From: an uncultured Gammaproteobacteria bacterium
Lineage (GTDB): Bacteria; Pseudomonadota; Gammaproteobacteria; DRJJ01
Direction: 5' to 3'
Length of the DNA: 64,000 nt
Assembly (NCBI GenBank): GCA_947258795.1
Contig: CAMYJU010000008.1
Span: 1 to 64,000 of the forward strand
Shown here: piece by piece, positions 9,737 to 19,540 of the stretch
How positions within the stretch are numbered: the stretch's first letter is position 1
Layout of the letters: each line of letters starts with the position of its first letter
The notes under the pieces: model-generated
What the model was told of the DNA's origin: nothing
Database searches by the model: none
The model's input: the letters and a program-made list of their open reading frames with translations, nothing else
Program-made: the position numbers and the translations under genes

Positions 9737-9758
9737 CGCCCTGACGGAAGTCAGGGCG
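9737..9758 (-). terminator. Hairpin downstream of clpX
   Basis: A perfect 9-bp stem CGCCCTGAC/GTCAGGGCG with a GGAA loop, 12 bases after the clpX stop. No T-run follows on the minus strand, so termination may be weak or Rho-assisted, and some read-through into lon is possible. Confidence 0.55.
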
Positions 9759-9769
9759 TTGAGGCTACA

Positions 9770-11050
9770 TTATTCAGATGATGACACAGCCTTTTGCTGG
9801 TCCCGGTTTTCAAACAGCATATACGGCTTCGCATCGCCATTGATAACCGCTTCATCAATAACGACTTTATGTACATCGTCCATAGAGGGCAGGTCATACA
9901 TAGTATCCAGCAGCACGTGCTCCAGGATGGTACGCAATCCCCTGGCACCGGTCTTGCGCGCCATCGCCTTACATGATATTGCACGCAATGCATCTTCACG
10001 AAACTCCAGTTCACTGCCTTCCATCTCAAACAACTTGGTATATTGCTTGACCAGGGCATTCTTGGGTTCTGTCAGTATCTGTACCAGCGCATCTTCGTCC
10101 AGCTCTTCCAGTGTAGCGACCACTGGCAGACGACCGACAAATTCCGGTATCAAACCGTATTTAACCAGATCTTCGGGTTCCACATCGTGCAACGTTTCAC
10201 CAATACTCTTTTCATCGCTTTTGCTTTTGACTTCTGCGGCAAAACCGATACCACCCTTTTCAGAGCGATCACGTATAACGCGTTCAAGTCCGGCGAACGC
10301 CCCGCCAACGATAAACAGAATGTTGGATGTATCGACCTGCAAGAATTCCTGCTGCGGGTGTTTGCGGCCACCTTGTGGTGGAACCGAAGCTACCGTACCT
10401 TCGATCAGCTTGAGCAGTGCCTGCTGCACGCCTTCTCCCGAAACATCACGGGTAATAGACGGGTTCTCGGACTTGCGTGAAATCTTGTCGATCTCGTCGA
10501 TATAGACGATACCAGTCTGCGCCTTGTCGACATCATAATCGCATTTTTGCAGCAACTTCTGAATGATGTTTTCGACGTCTTCACCAACATAACCCGCCTC
10601 GGTCAGGGTGGTGGCGTCCGCAATGGTGAACGGCACGTTCAGCAGCCGCGCCAGGGTTTCGGCCAGTAGTGTTTTACCGGACCCGGTAGGACCGATCAAC
10701 AGGATGTTACTCTTGGAGATTTCCACGTCTTCCTTGGTGTGCTTGATCTCCAGGCGTTTGTAGTGATTGTAGACCGCAACGGACAGGATCTTTTTGGCCC
10801 GGCTCTGACCGATGACATATTCGTTCAGTACCTCATCGATTTCCTGAGGCTTAGGCAGTTCTTTCGAGTCGCTGGATGACTTCTCCTGCATCTCCTCGCG
10901 GATGATGTCATTACACAGCTCGACACATTCATCACAGACAAAGACCGACGGTCCGGCAATCAGCTTGCGTACCTCGTGCTGGCTTTTGCCACAGAACGAG
11001 CAGTACAGCAGTTTGCCGTTATCGTCTTTGTCCTGCTTATCATCACTCAT
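9770..11050 (-). CDS. clpX: ATP-dependent Clp protease ATP-binding subunit ClpX
   Basis: AAA+ unfoldase, 426 aa, normal length. ClpX recognises tagged substrates, unfolds them with ATP and feeds them to ClpP. Seen: the N-terminal C4 zinc-binding domain with CSFC at about residues 17-20 and CDEC at about 38-41, the Walker A motif GPTGSGKT near residue 120, the pore loop GYVGEDVEN, Walker [11 protein letters not shown], and the sensor region [17 protein letters not shown]. It lies 244 bases downstream of clpP on the same strand, the usual order. Confidence 0.98.
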   Translation of the reverse strand: MSDDKQDKDDNGKLLYCSFCGKSQHEVRKLIAGPSVFVCDECVELCNDIIREEMQEKSSSDSKELPKPQEIDEVLNEYVIGQSRAKKILSVAVYNHYKRLEIKHTKEDVEISKSNILLIGPTGSGKTLLAETLARLLNVPFTIADATTLTEAGYVGEDVENIIQKLLQKCDYDVDKAQTGIVYIDEIDKISRKSENPSITRDVSGEGVQQALLKLIEGTVASVPPQGGRKHPQQEFLQVDTSNILFIVGGAFAGLERVIRDRSEKGGIGFAAEVKSKSDEKSIGETLHDVEPEDLVKYGLIPEFVGRLPVVATLEELDEDALVQILTEPKNALVKQYTKLFEMEGSELEFREDALRAISCKAMARKTGARGLRTILEHVLLDTMYDLPSMDDVHKVVIDEAVINGDAKPYMLFENRDQQKAVSSSE

Positions 11051-11294
11051 AGCCCAACCTCTATCTTGCTATCCGACTATACGAATATCTAACACTTTTT
11101 CAGCACGGATGTCCGTTTATTGACACCCTGGTTATCGCTGCGCATTTGTTATGCCATTATCCACGTAACCCAGTTTTGTCGACGCCCTACCCTAATTCAA
11201 CACTGTTCTGGGCGTTCTGACAAGTATATCCTTACTTTTTTGTAGGTTTCTATACCTGTCCTTGCTTGCACCTATATGAATAATAGCTGCTAAA

Positions 11295-11936
11295 TCAAGT
11301 ATCTGCACTACCCCGCACATTCATGACCTCGTCGATCAGACCATACTCAGCTGACTCTTCGGCACTCAAGAAATTGTCCCTGTCGGTGTCCTGCTTGATC
11401 CGCTCCATGGTCTGACCGGTATGGTCGGCCAGTATCTTGTTCAGGCGTTCACGAATCAGCAGGATCTCCTGGGTATGGATCTCGATGTCAGTGGCCTGAC
11501 CCTGATAGCCGCCCAGCGGCTGGTGGATCATCATGCGCGAATGCGGCAGCGCGAATCGCTTGCCCTTGGCCCCACCGGCCAGTAGCACGGCCCCCATACT
11601 GGCCGCCTGTCCAATACACATGGTGCTGACGTCGGCCTTGATAAACTGCATGGTGTCATAGATGGCCAGGCCGGCTGTCACGGATCCGCCCGGTGAATTG
11701 ATATACAAATGAATGTCCTTGTCCGGATTTTCGGACTCCAGAAACAACAGTTGCGCCACAATCAGGTTGGCCATGTGGTCCTCTACCGGACCGACAGCAA
11801 ACACAACGCGTTCTTTCAGCAAACGGGAATATATATCGTAAGACCGCTCGCCACGCGGGGTCTGCTCGACAACCATCGGTACCAGATTCAAAGCCTGTAT
11901 CTCACTCATGCCACTATTATTCTTGATATCGGTCAT
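11295..11936 (-). CDS. clpP: ATP-dependent Clp protease proteolytic subunit ClpP
   Basis: Serine peptidase of the ClpP family, 213 aa. It forms a tetradecameric chamber that degrades proteins delivered by ClpX or ClpA. The catalytic triad is visible: Ser113 in QAASMGA, His138 in [10 protein letters not shown] and Asp187 in DTDRDNF. The oxyanion-hole segment SPGGSVTAG is intact. The first 15-20 residues are a probable cleaved propeptide ahead of [23 protein letters not shown]. It follows tig by about 108 bases and precedes clpX, the conserved gammaproteobacterial order. Confidence 0.98.
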   Translation of the reverse strand: MTDIKNNSGMSEIQALNLVPMVVEQTPRGERSYDIYSRLLKERVVFAVGPVEDHMANLIVAQLLFLESENPDKDIHLYINSPGGSVTAGLAIYDTMQFIKADVSTMCIGQAASMGAVLLAGGAKGKRFALPHSRMMIHQPLGGYQGQATDIEIHTQEILLIRERLNKILADHTGQTMERIKQDTDRDNFLSAEESAEYGLIDEVMNVRGSADT

Positions 11937-12044
11937 ACTGATTTATCCTTTAAGTCCCACCCCAGTCCATACGCAGTTTATCGGCTGGTAGCGCCTAGAT
12001 TATGTCGACTGTATCATGAAAACAGCCATTTACCAGCGCTAATC

Positions 12045-13334
12045 TCAACCGGCCTGGTTGCCCAGCTCTTCAAACGATACCGCTTTTTCTTCAGTCTTCA
12101 TGATCGACAGTACATGATCCACAACCTGTTCCTCCAGCGCCAGTCCCTCTATATTGGAGCGCAGATCCTGGCGTGTGTGGTAGGCCCGTTTGACCTCTTC
12201 AGGCTGGTCATAAGTCGCTGCAATTTCATCAATCAGGCTGCTAACCTTGTCCGGATCAACCTCGATATTGTTCTGCTTGGCCACTTCGCCCATCAGCAGG
12301 CCCAGTGATACCCGTCTGCGTGCCTGGCTCTCGAATATCTCGCGCGGTAACTTCATGTTTTGCATGGCTTCCGGCTGATTCTGCATACTCTGTTTGACCA
12401 TATTATCGATTTCATGATCCACCAGGGCATTGGGCAGATCGATTTCATTCTTTTCTACCAATGCGTCCAGTACCTGTTTTTTGACCTGTTCCCGGGCTCT
12501 TTGTTTCGTTTCGCGCTGCATATTGGCACGTACCTCTTCACGTAGGGCGTCCAGGCTATCGGCACCGAATACCCTGGCGAACTCATCATTCATTTCAGGT
12601 AACTCGGCCTCATTAACCTTGTTCACATCCACTTCGAATACAGCCTGCTTACCGGCCACTTCCTTGCCGTGATAATCCTCCGGGAAGCTGATATCCAGTG
12701 TACGGTGTTCACCGGCGCTGGCGCCAATCAGCTGGTCTTCGAAACCCGGTATCATCTGACCGGAACCCAGCACTAGTGGCGTGTCTTCCGCTTTGTTGCC
12801 AGCAAACGCCTCACCGTCAATGCTACCCTCAAAATTGATAATAACCTGGTCCGTTTCCTGTGCCGGGCGGTCAACTTCCTTGAAGCTGGTTCGCTGGACC
12901 TGCAGCTTTTCCAGCATTTTATCCATGTCGGCATCGGCCACCTCGACCACGGGCTGTTCGATGGTCACGTCGGACAAGTCAGCCAGTTCAATCTCCGGAT
13001 AAACCTCAAAGGTAGCGATGTATTCCAGTGCCTCTCCGGCCTTTATGTTGGTCGGTTCGATGTGGGGGCCGCCTGCAGGATTGATTTTTTGCTCGGTTAG
13101 CGCCTCATAAAAGGTGCGCTGCATAACCTCATTCATGACCTCCTCACGTACCCGGCTGTCAAAGCGCTTTTTCACGACCTTGAACGGCACCTTGCCGGGC
13201 CGGAATCCATCCAGTTTCACCTCGCGTGCGAGACTCTGCAAGCGCTTTGTCACTTCGTTTTCAATCTGCTCTGCCGGTACCTGGACCGTCATCTTGCGTT
13301 CCAGATTACCTGTGGATTCCACGGAAACTTGCAT
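12045..13334 (-). CDS. tig: Trigger factor, ribosome-associated chaperone
   Basis: Trigger factor of 429 aa (usual about 432). It binds the ribosome at the tunnel exit and shields nascent chains. Seen: an N-terminal ribosome-binding domain with the signature GFRPGKVPFKVVKKRF near residues 44-59, a central FKBP-type PPIase domain at about 150-245 (DQVIINFEGSIDGEAF, ending FEVDVNKV), and a long helical C-terminal domain. The gene begins 45 bases downstream of tRNA-Leu on the same strand without a visible terminator, so it can share the tRNA-Leu promoter at 13548-13576. Confidence 0.97.
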   Translation of the reverse strand: MQVSVESTGNLERKMTVQVPAEQIENEVTKRLQSLAREVKLDGFRPGKVPFKVVKKRFDSRVREEVMNEVMQRTFYEALTEQKINPAGGPHIEPTNIKAGEALEYIATFEVYPEIELADLSDVTIEQPVVEVADADMDKMLEKLQVQRTSFKEVDRPAQETDQVIINFEGSIDGEAFAGNKAEDTPLVLGSGQMIPGFEDQLIGASAGEHRTLDISFPEDYHGKEVAGKQAVFEVDVNKVNEAELPEMNDEFARVFGADSLDALREEVRANMQRETKQRAREQVKKQVLDALVEKNEIDLPNALVDHEIDNMVKQSMQNQPEAMQNMKLPREIFESQARRRVSLGLLMGEVAKQNNIEVDPDKVSSLIDEIAATYDQPEEVKRAYHTRQDLRSNIEGLALEEQVVDHVLSIMKTEEKAVSFEELGNQAG

Positions 13335-13379
13335 AGTGCTACCTCAAACCTTTGCCTAGTGTTAAATCAATCCTGAATA

Positions 13380-13464
<85 letters not shown>

Positions 13465-13547
13465 GTGATCTGTCATAACCCTTTGTAAACAAAAAGTAAT
13501 ATTGCTGTATATGACCTGTCTGACTGGGTCAGCTATTTAAGCCGACT

Positions 13548-13576
13548 ATTATACAGCGATATTCGGCATACTTCAT
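13548..13576 (-). promoter_or_regulatory. Candidate promoter of tRNA-Leu/tig
   Basis: On the minus strand a perfect -10 TATAAT lies at 13553-13548. The -35 position 17 bases upstream reads ATGAAG, a weak match. The predicted start near 13541 is about 77 bases ahead of tRNA-Leu. An FNR-like palindrome CTGATCCGGATCAA at 13597-13610 is centred near -62 of this start, a class I activator position. Assignment is tentative. Confidence 0.4.
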
Positions 13577-13647
13577 AAACAAACCGGGGATTGCGACTGA
13601 TCCGGATCAAATCAGCCCGGATTTGTCTAGGCAGAACGCCAGGAAAT

Positions 13648-13723
13648 TGGTGGGCCCTCAGGGACTCGAACCCTGGACCAAGAGATTAAGAGTCTCCTGC
13701 TCTACCAACTGAGCTAAAGGCCC
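13648..13723 (-). tRNA. tRNA-Lys (CTT)
   Basis: A 76-base cloverleaf on the minus strand with encoded CCA. The anticodon loop CTCTTAA gives CTT, which reads AAG. The acceptor pairs GGGCCTT with GAGGGCCC across the usual seven pairs, including a wobble. It sits 32 bases downstream of tRNA-His. Confidence 0.95.
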
Positions 13724-13755
13724 ATATCATCGTGTGCAAACCTGCACCAACAAAA

Positions 13756-13832
13756 TGGGGTGGACGATGGGGCTCGAACCCACGACCACCGGAATCACAA
13801 TCCGGGGCTCTACCAACTGAGCTACGTCCACC
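13756..13832 (-). tRNA. tRNA-His (GTG)
   Basis: A 77-base tRNA on the minus strand with encoded CCA. The anticodon loop TTGTGAT gives GTG. The extra 5' G (position -1) opposite the discriminator C, an identity element of histidine tRNAs, is encoded in the DNA. Confidence 0.97.
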
Positions 13833-13859
13833 ATAAAAACTACACATCACTGCCGGATA

Positions 13860-13936
13860 TGGCGCGCCCGGCAGGACTCGAACCTGCAACCCTCGGCTTA
13901 GAAGGCCGATGCTCTATCCGGTTGAGCTACGGGCGC
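13860..13936 (-). tRNA. tRNA-Arg (TCT)
   Basis: A 77-base cloverleaf on the minus strand with encoded CCA. The anticodon loop CTTCTAA gives TCT, reading AGA/AGG. The acceptor GCGCCCG pairs with CGGGCGC. It is second in the cluster after tRNA-Pro. Confidence 0.97.
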
Positions 13937-13949
13937 AGTTACTTAAAAA

Positions 13950-14026
13950 TGGTCGGGGTAGAGAGATTTGAACTCCCGACATCCTGCTCCCAAAGCAGGC
14001 GCGCTACCAGACTGCGCTATACCCCG
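13950..14026 (-). tRNA. tRNA-Pro (TGG)
   Basis: A 77-base cloverleaf on the minus strand with encoded CCA. The anticodon loop TTTGGGA gives TGG. It is first in the cluster, 27 bases downstream of the predicted start of a strong promoter. The gene order Pro-Arg-His-Lys-Leu is related to the argX-hisR-leuT-proM type of tRNA operon. Confidence 0.97.
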
Positions 14027-14059
14027 ATAGTCCGGCTCAGAGATCCGGAAAGGGCTGCG

Positions 14060-14089
14060 ATTCTACGCGTTAACCACCTTTCAGGTCAA
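14060..14089 (-). promoter_or_regulatory. Sigma-70 promoter of the tRNA cluster
   Basis: On the minus strand: -35 TTGACC (14089-14084), an 18-base spacer and -10 TAGAAT (14065-14060), followed by a GC-rich stretch as in stringently controlled stable-RNA promoters. The start would be near 14053, 27 bases ahead of tRNA-Pro. Confidence 0.65.
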
Positions 14090-14184
14090 TAATAGCCGGA
14101 TTTTTCTTTGTTTAGACTGCTTTCCACTCGCGTTCGGCTTCGGCCCGTGCGAAAATCCACTTTCATTATACGCGGCTAGGATTC

Positions 14185-15036
14185 ATGACAGCAAAAATTA
14201 TCGATGGCAAGGCGATCGCTGCATCCACACTGGACAATATCAGCGCACAGGTCAAGACACGTATCGATCGAGGGCAGCGCCCCCCCGGACTGGCTGTCAT
14301 ACTGGTAGGGGAAGACCCGGCATCACAGGTTTATGTGCGTAACAAACGCCGAGCCTGTGAACAGACCGGGATCCTGTCGAAATCCTGGGACCTGCCCGAA
14401 ACCACCTCCCAGGCCGAACTGCTGACCCTGCTCGACCAGCTCAATGAAGACCCGGAAATCGACGGTATCCTGGTACAGATGCCGGTCCCGGATCAAATAG
14501 ACCCGGAGACCGTGATCGAGCACATCCGCCCGGACAAGGATGTGGATGGCTTCCACCCGTACAATATCGGCCGCCTGGCGGTACGCCAGCCGACCCTGCG
14601 CTCCTGCACCCCGTATGGCGTGATGAAACTGCTGGACAGTACCGGTGAGACATACCACGGTCGCAACGCATTGGTGGTCGGTGCCTCCAACCATGTTGGG
14701 CGACCCATGATGCTGGAACTGTTGCTGGCTGGTTGTACCACCACGGTGACGCACCGCTTTACCCGCGACCTGCAGGTCTGCGTCAGTGAGGCCGAGATCC
14801 TGGTGGTTGCGGTGGGCAAGCCCGGCCTGGTGCCCGGTGAATGGATACGCCCCGGCGCAACCGTAATCGACGTCGGTATCAACCGCACCAGCGACGGCAG
14901 GCTGGTCGGCGATGTGGGTTATGAGCCCGCCGCCGATCGAGCGGCCTGGATCACGCCGGTACCCGGAGGCGTCGGGCCGATGACGGTGGCGATGCTGATG
15001 CAGAACACCCTGCAGGCAACCGAGCTGCATAGCTGA
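14185..15036 (+). CDS. folD: Methylenetetrahydrofolate dehydrogenase/cyclohydrolase FolD
   Basis: Bifunctional one-carbon enzyme, 283 aa, typical length. It oxidises 5,10-methylene-THF with NADP and hydrolyses the methenyl product to 10-formyl-THF. Seen: [30 protein letters not shown] with the catalytic lysine of the YVRNK segment near residue 56, the LVQMPVP loop near 99, [10 protein letters not shown] near 120, the NADP-binding region [14 protein letters not shown] near 160, and the C-terminal [16 protein letters not shown]. It is convergent with the next gene. Confidence 0.98.
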   Translation: MTAKIIDGKAIAASTLDNISAQVKTRIDRGQRPPGLAVILVGEDPASQVYVRNKRRACEQTGILSKSWDLPETTSQAELLTLLDQLNEDPEIDGILVQMPVPDQIDPETVIEHIRPDKDVDGFHPYNIGRLAVRQPTLRSCTPYGVMKLLDSTGETYHGRNALVVGASNHVGRPMMLELLLAGCTTTVTHRFTRDLQVCVSEAEILVVAVGKPGLVPGEWIRPGATVIDVGINRTSDGRLVGDVGYEPAADRAAWITPVPGGVGPMTVAMLMQNTLQATELHS

Positions 15037-15056
15037 GCAGGACCACAACTTTTATT

Positions 15057-15692
15057 TTACTGGGGTTGTATGTAGATGCCGACGCGTTTGCTCTTGCCTT
15101 CAAAGCAGGCCTTGTAGACCTCGGATTCCATCACCCTGTCACCATAGTCACCATTGGAAAAAAGGTCATCCTCGAACAGGCGTAACTGCACCGGCTTGCC
15201 CTTATAGGTCCCCTCACAGGACTCGTAAATCAGGTCTCCACCCGCATCAAACTGCCTGAAGCTGTGCAAGTCACCATTATAGTGATGCAGGTTAATCAGG
15301 GTCTGAACCGGTGCATTACGGTAATCCGGTAAATAGGCGGCTGAATAGTCACGTATCACCCTGCCCCGGACGTCAAAGACATTGACCTCGATGGTATGCA
15401 GGCGATCAGGATTTTCCTTTTCCCAGCAAATACGACTGACCAGTTGGCCATTGGCCTTGTCATAGTAGTTTTCCTCGATGTAAAAGTCCGGGTTCTGTTC
15501 ATACCCACCGCTCTTTGTCTCCTTGCGTAAGGTATTTTTCTTGCTCAGATCACCGTGTAGCGCCAGAATCGATTGAGCAAAACCGTTCCAGGTCTTTATA
15601 TGAGACTTGTCTTCTTTCAGGGACTCAGAAGTCGTCGCTGCCTGTACAGCCATTACGGCCAAAGATAACAATATAAGTATGCCAGTACGCAT
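15057..15692 (-). CDS. Secreted protein of unknown function
   Basis: No recognised family. The 211-aa product begins with a clear signal peptide (residues 1-18, MRTGILILLSLAVMAVQA) and is otherwise soluble, so it is probably periplasmic. It is rich in charged and aromatic residues, with three cysteines in the mature part (in RICWEK, YESCEG and YKACFEG), two of which could pair. The body reads like repeated beta-strand stretches (NGQLVSRICWE, NVFDVRGRVIRDYSA, HSFRQFDAGGDLIYE), reminiscent of proteins that hold Y/D-containing repeats, but no family can be claimed. It lies alone between folD and cysS. Confidence 0.65.
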   Translation of the reverse strand: MRTGILILLSLAVMAVQAATTSESLKEDKSHIKTWNGFAQSILALHGDLSKKNTLRKETKSGGYEQNPDFYIEENYYDKANGQLVSRICWEKENPDRLHTIEVNVFDVRGRVIRDYSAAYLPDYRNAPVQTLINLHHYNGDLHSFRQFDAGGDLIYESCEGTYKGKPVQLRLFEDDLFSNGDYGDRVMESEVYKACFEGKSKRVGIYIQPQ

Positions 15693-15866
15693 TACTCCGC
15701 CCTCCGTTCTGATTCTTATTATGGTTTTTGATTAAAAAAGTCTGAAAAGTCTGCACACTTTGAACTATGACCACAAACAACTGGAAAAATTTCACGGTTT
15801 GACCATAAACCCGTTACAGATACATCGTCGCCAGTACGAGCGTACCCTGACAATCCCGGAATACCG

Positions 15867-17249
15867 CTATTTTCTGCGCCAGCGGGTACCACCCTGTCCG
15901 TCTTCGAGTACAATGCCGGCCTCCTGTAACAGGTCACGCAGGCGGTCAGATTCGGCCCATTCCTTGTTCGCACGCGCCTGGTCACGCTGTGCGACCAGTT
16001 CATTGATTTCCTCGTCACCCAGGCCTGTCCCGGGGCCGCCCTGCTGTAGCCAGCTCTCCGCATCCTGCTGTAACAGACCCAGCACCCCGGCCAGTTCGCG
16101 CATGGTCGCTGCTAGCGCGGCGGCGCGCGATTGATCGTCTGCGCGGCAGCGATTGATCTCATGGGCCATATCAAACAGCACGGCCAGGGCCTCCGGACTG
16201 TTGAAATCATCGTCCATAGCCCTGTTAAAGCGTTCCCGATAAGCGAGTTCATCAGCCGCCGGCACATGCGGCAGATCACGCAAGGCCGTGTACAGACGCA
16301 CCAGGGCACCCCGCGCCTGGTCCAGGTTGTCGTCCGAATAATGTAACGGACTACGATACTGGCTGGACAGGATAAAATAACGGATCTCTTCCGCACGATA
16401 GGCCTTCAGGATTTCGCGCACGGTAAAGAAATTGCCCAGTGACTTGGACATTTTCTCTTCATTGATCTGCACAAAACCGTTATGCATCCACACGTTAACA
16501 AAATGTTCGCCGGTGCAGGCCTCGGACTGTGCGATTTCATTTTCATGGTGAGGAAATGCCAGGTCCATACCACCACCATGGATATCAAAATGATTACCCA
16601 GGCACTGTACCGACATCGCCGAGCATTCGATATGCCAGCCGGGCCGCCCCGCTCCCCAGGGGGAATCCCAACTCGGCTCACCCGGTTTGGCCAGCTTCCA
16701 CAACACAAAGTCCAGCGCGTCCTGCTTGGCCTCATCGACTTCCACCCGTGCCCCGGCGCGCAGGTCTTCGATACGCTTGCCGGACAGGCGACCGTAGTCG
16801 GCAAAACTGCTGACATCGTAATACACATCGCCATTGCAACCGATATAGGCCGCTTTGTTGTCGATCAGCGTCTGGATCATATCGAGAATCGCCTGCATCG
16901 AATGGGTCGCGCGTGGCTCATGATCCGGTGGCATCACACCCAGTGCTTGCGCATCTTCATGCATGGCCTGGATAAAACGGCCGGTCAGCTGGTCAATAGG
17001 CTCGGCATTTTCATTGGCACGCTGGATGATCTTGTCATCGACATCGGTAATATTGCGTACGTAGGTAACGTCATAACCGCTGTAGCGCAGGTAACGCACC
17101 ACGGTATCAAATACCACCAGCACCCTTGCGTGCCCGAGGTGACAATAATCATAAACCGTCATACCACACACATACATGCGCACCTTGCCCGGCTCGATAG
17201 GTGTGAACGGTTCCTTGCAACGTTTAAGGGTGTTGTAGATTTCCAGCAT
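15867..17249 (-). CDS. cysS: Cysteinyl-tRNA synthetase
   Basis: Class I aminoacyl-tRNA synthetase, 460 aa, normal. It charges tRNA-Cys in the cytoplasm. Seen: the zinc-ligand cysteine in [17 protein letters not shown] with the HIGH-type motif HLGH at about residues 37-40, WHIECSAMS near 205-213 carrying another zinc ligand, the FPHHENE segment near 231-237, and the KMSKS-class loop as KMSKSLGN near 265. It is followed on the same strand by nothing related; gltX lies 14 bases upstream, so the two synthetase genes are likely cotranscribed. Confidence 0.98.
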   Translation of the reverse strand: MLEIYNTLKRCKEPFTPIEPGKVRMYVCGMTVYDYCHLGHARVLVVFDTVVRYLRYSGYDVTYVRNITDVDDKIIQRANENAEPIDQLTGRFIQAMHEDAQALGVMPPDHEPRATHSMQAILDMIQTLIDNKAAYIGCNGDVYYDVSSFADYGRLSGKRIEDLRAGARVEVDEAKQDALDFVLWKLAKPGEPSWDSPWGAGRPGWHIECSAMSVQCLGNHFDIHGGGMDLAFPHHENEIAQSEACTGEHFVNVWMHNGFVQINEEKMSKSLGNFFTVREILKAYRAEEIRYFILSSQYRSPLHYSDDNLDQARGALVRLYTALRDLPHVPAADELAYRERFNRAMDDDFNSPEALAVLFDMAHEINRCRADDQSRAAALAATMRELAGVLGLLQQDAESWLQQGGPGTGLGDEEINELVAQRDQARANKEWAESDRLRDLLQEAGIVLEDGQGGTRWRRK

Positions 17250-17263
17250 AGTCTTTATTCAAC

Positions 17264-18706
17264 TCAGGTTTCACACGCGAGGCGCAAGCGTGCCGCGATA
17301 CGATCCGTACCCAGCAGTGGCCATAAGCGTGCCATTTCGGGACCGGAGCTGTGCCCGGTGATGGCAGCGCGCAACGGCATGAACAACTGTTTTCCCTTGT
17401 TCCCCGTTTCCTTGCCAACAGCACTGGCGAAACTGCGGAAATCGCTAGTCAGTTCATCCTGCTGTAAAGACAGCAGCTCTACGGCAGCCTGGTAAAACGC
17501 CCCGCCTGCCTCGGCGATGACCTTGTTCGCATCATCGTTATAGGGCGGCAACTCATCGTACACGACCTGCGCCCAGTGCGATACCTGCTGCGGGAACAGG
17601 CAGTTATCGCGCACTGCCAGTAGAAAGTCCTGCCGTTGTCCGGCTGGCACCCGCTCATGCACGGCCCGCTGCTGCTCATCCCGGTAGTCGGCACACCAGT
17701 GCCAAAGTTCATCAATCCCGGTATGCTCGAGCGCCTGTTTCTGCCAGTAATCCAGTTGCGCCGGATCAAACCGGGCCGGGGCACGCCCCAGCGAGGCCGG
17801 TGAAAACTCGTGCTGCAGCGCATCGGTATCCATGAACCCGTCGTTGCTGTACTGGTGCCCGAGCCGTGCCATGTAATTGACTACCGCAGCACTGAGATAA
17901 CCGGCTTCACGCAATGAACGTATGCTGCGACTGCCGCTGCGTTTGGACAAAGGCGCGCCCTTTTCATCAACAATCATCGCAGTATGGCCGTATTGTGGTA
18001 GTGGCAATGCCAGTGCCTGCAGGATCAGCATCTGCCGCGGGGTGTTGGACAGATGGTCTTCGCCACGCAACACATGGGTAATTCCCATCAATGCGTCATC
18101 CACGGCATTACAGAAGAAAAACGCCGGACCGCCGTCAGAGCGCTTGATAATAAAGTCACCGATATCCGCGCACTGAAAACGCTGCGCGCCGCGCACCATG
18201 TCTTCAAACAACACTTCGCCCTCGGCCGGCACCCTGAAGCGCCAGGCCGGCCGTTCACCACCAGCCAGCTTTTGCTCAATTTCTTCCTGCGTCAGTCGTG
18301 CGCAGGTACCGGCATAACGCGGTGGACGTCCACTGGCCATCTGTGCCTTGCGCGACAGGGACAACTGCTGTGGGGTGCAGAAACACGGATACATCAACCC
18401 CTGATTCTGTAATTGTTGATAATACTGCTGGTAAATAGCCAGTCGGTCAGACTGGTGATACGGGCCATGCTCACCGTCACAGCCCGGGCCTTCCTGCCAA
18501 TCCACTCCCAGCCAGTGCAAGTCCTCGATCAGGGCCTGTTCATGACGTTTTTCGCTGCGTTCGAGGTCAGTGTCCTCGATCCGCAACACGAACACCCCCT
18601 GTCGACTTCCGGCATACAGCCAGTTAAACAGTGCGGTGCGTACATTACCCAGGTGTATCTCTCCGGTCGGACTGGGCGCAAAGCGGGATTTGATCTGTGT
18701 GCTCAT
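17264..18706 (-). CDS. gltX: Glutamyl-tRNA synthetase
   Basis: Class Ib synthetase of 480 aa from the chosen ATG (18706); an in-frame GTG nine bases upstream would add three residues and is less likely. It attaches glutamate to tRNA-Glu. Seen: FAPSPTGEIHLGNVRTALFNWL, where HLGN takes the place of the HIGH motif at residues 18-21; the RIEDTD segment; the HVLRGEDHLSNTPRQ motif near 205; and the KMSKS loop as PLSKRSGSRSI near 235. The usual proteobacterial GluRS has HVGG and LSKRHG, so this looks like the divergent GluRS subtype. Such subtypes can be non-discriminating or specific for tRNA-Gln; that remains inference. Confidence 0.92.
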   Translation of the reverse strand: MSTQIKSRFAPSPTGEIHLGNVRTALFNWLYAGSRQGVFVLRIEDTDLERSEKRHEQALIEDLHWLGVDWQEGPGCDGEHGPYHQSDRLAIYQQYYQQLQNQGLMYPCFCTPQQLSLSRKAQMASGRPPRYAGTCARLTQEEIEQKLAGGERPAWRFRVPAEGEVLFEDMVRGAQRFQCADIGDFIIKRSDGGPAFFFCNAVDDALMGITHVLRGEDHLSNTPRQMLILQALALPLPQYGHTAMIVDEKGAPLSKRSGSRSIRSLREAGYLSAAVVNYMARLGHQYSNDGFMDTDALQHEFSPASLGRAPARFDPAQLDYWQKQALEHTGIDELWHWCADYRDEQQRAVHERVPAGQRQDFLLAVRDNCLFPQQVSHWAQVVYDELPPYNDDANKVIAEAGGAFYQAAVELLSLQQDELTSDFRSFASAVGKETGNKGKQLFMPLRAAITGHSSGPEMARLWPLLGTDRIAARLRLACET

Positions 18707-18881
18707 AAGACGCACATGGTAACGGAAAGCGCAGACAGCCTCAAAACAAAGGGGCTTTGAGCCTGGAGCTCAAAGCGTTTATGATGGCAGGCTGCTGAAC
18801 AGGGTATCCTGGATCACAAATAAGAAACCTGCGCTTGCCGCGAGCGGAAGCGCATAGACCAGTCACAGATGGAGATGCAAT

Positions 18882-19523
18882 ATGCGCAATGTGATCATTG
18901 TCCTGATACTGGCTGTATCAGCATTTGTTATATATAAATTCGTTATGCCGTCCCTGGCCGGGACTGACAAACCGGGCGAAACGCCTGTCACCACTCAAAC
19001 TAAAACTGCAACAGGAGCCAAGCCCATGACCGTAGAAATGAAAACCAGCCTTGGAACCATCACGCTGGAACTGGATGCCGAAAAGGCGCCGGAAACCGTC
19101 GCCAATTTTGTCCAGTATGCGAAGGATGGTTTCTACAGCAACACCGTATTCCACCGTGTTATTCCCGGGTTTATGATCCAGGGCGGCGGTTTCGAACCCG
19201 GTATGAACCAGAAACCGACCCGCGACCCGATCAAGAACGAAGCCGACAACGGTCTCAAAAACGACAAGTACACCATCGCGATGGCACGTACACCGGACCC
19301 GCATTCCGCCAGTTCACAGTTTTTCATCAATGCCAAGAATAACGATTTTCTGAACTTTACCGCGCCGACCGCGCAAGGATGGGGTTATTGCGTATTCGGT
19401 AAGGTAAGCGCGGGGCAGGATGTGGTCGATGCGATCGAAAAGGTCAGCACCGGCGGCAGCGCCGGTCATCAGGACGTACCGGTTGAAGACGTGATTATCG
19501 AATCGGTAACCGTGCTGGAATAA
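18882..19523 (+). CDS. Membrane-anchored cyclophilin-type peptidyl-prolyl isomerase
   Basis: Cyclophilin of 213 aa that catalyses cis-trans isomerisation of prolyl bonds. The first 27 residues form one hydrophobic helix ([24 protein letters not shown]) with a short linker rich in T, K and G. The catalytic domain begins at [17 protein letters not shown] (residue 49) and is a PpiB-type core with [32 protein letters not shown] and the tryptophan-containing segment [10 protein letters not shown]. Classical PpiB is cytoplasmic and starts at that internal methionine; here the helix predicts an inner-membrane anchor facing the periplasm, or a signal peptide. An SD-like GGAG lies before the ATG. lpxH follows 17 bases downstream. 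Confidence 0.9.
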   Translation: MRNVIIVLILAVSAFVIYKFVMPSLAGTDKPGETPVTTQTKTATGAKPMTVEMKTSLGTITLELDAEKAPETVANFVQYAKDGFYSNTVFHRVIPGFMIQGGGFEPGMNQKPTRDPIKNEADNGLKNDKYTIAMARTPDPHSASSQFFINAKNNDFLNFTAPTAQGWGYCVFGKVSAGQDVVDAIEKVSTGGSAGHQDVPVEDVIIESVTVLE

Positions 19524-19540
19524 GTAGCCGATACTGTCAT

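Noticed and set aside
13760-14092. ORF across the tRNA cluster
   Set aside because: It lies antisense to tRNA-His, tRNA-Arg and tRNA-Pro, and its translation merely reads through tRNA sequence.
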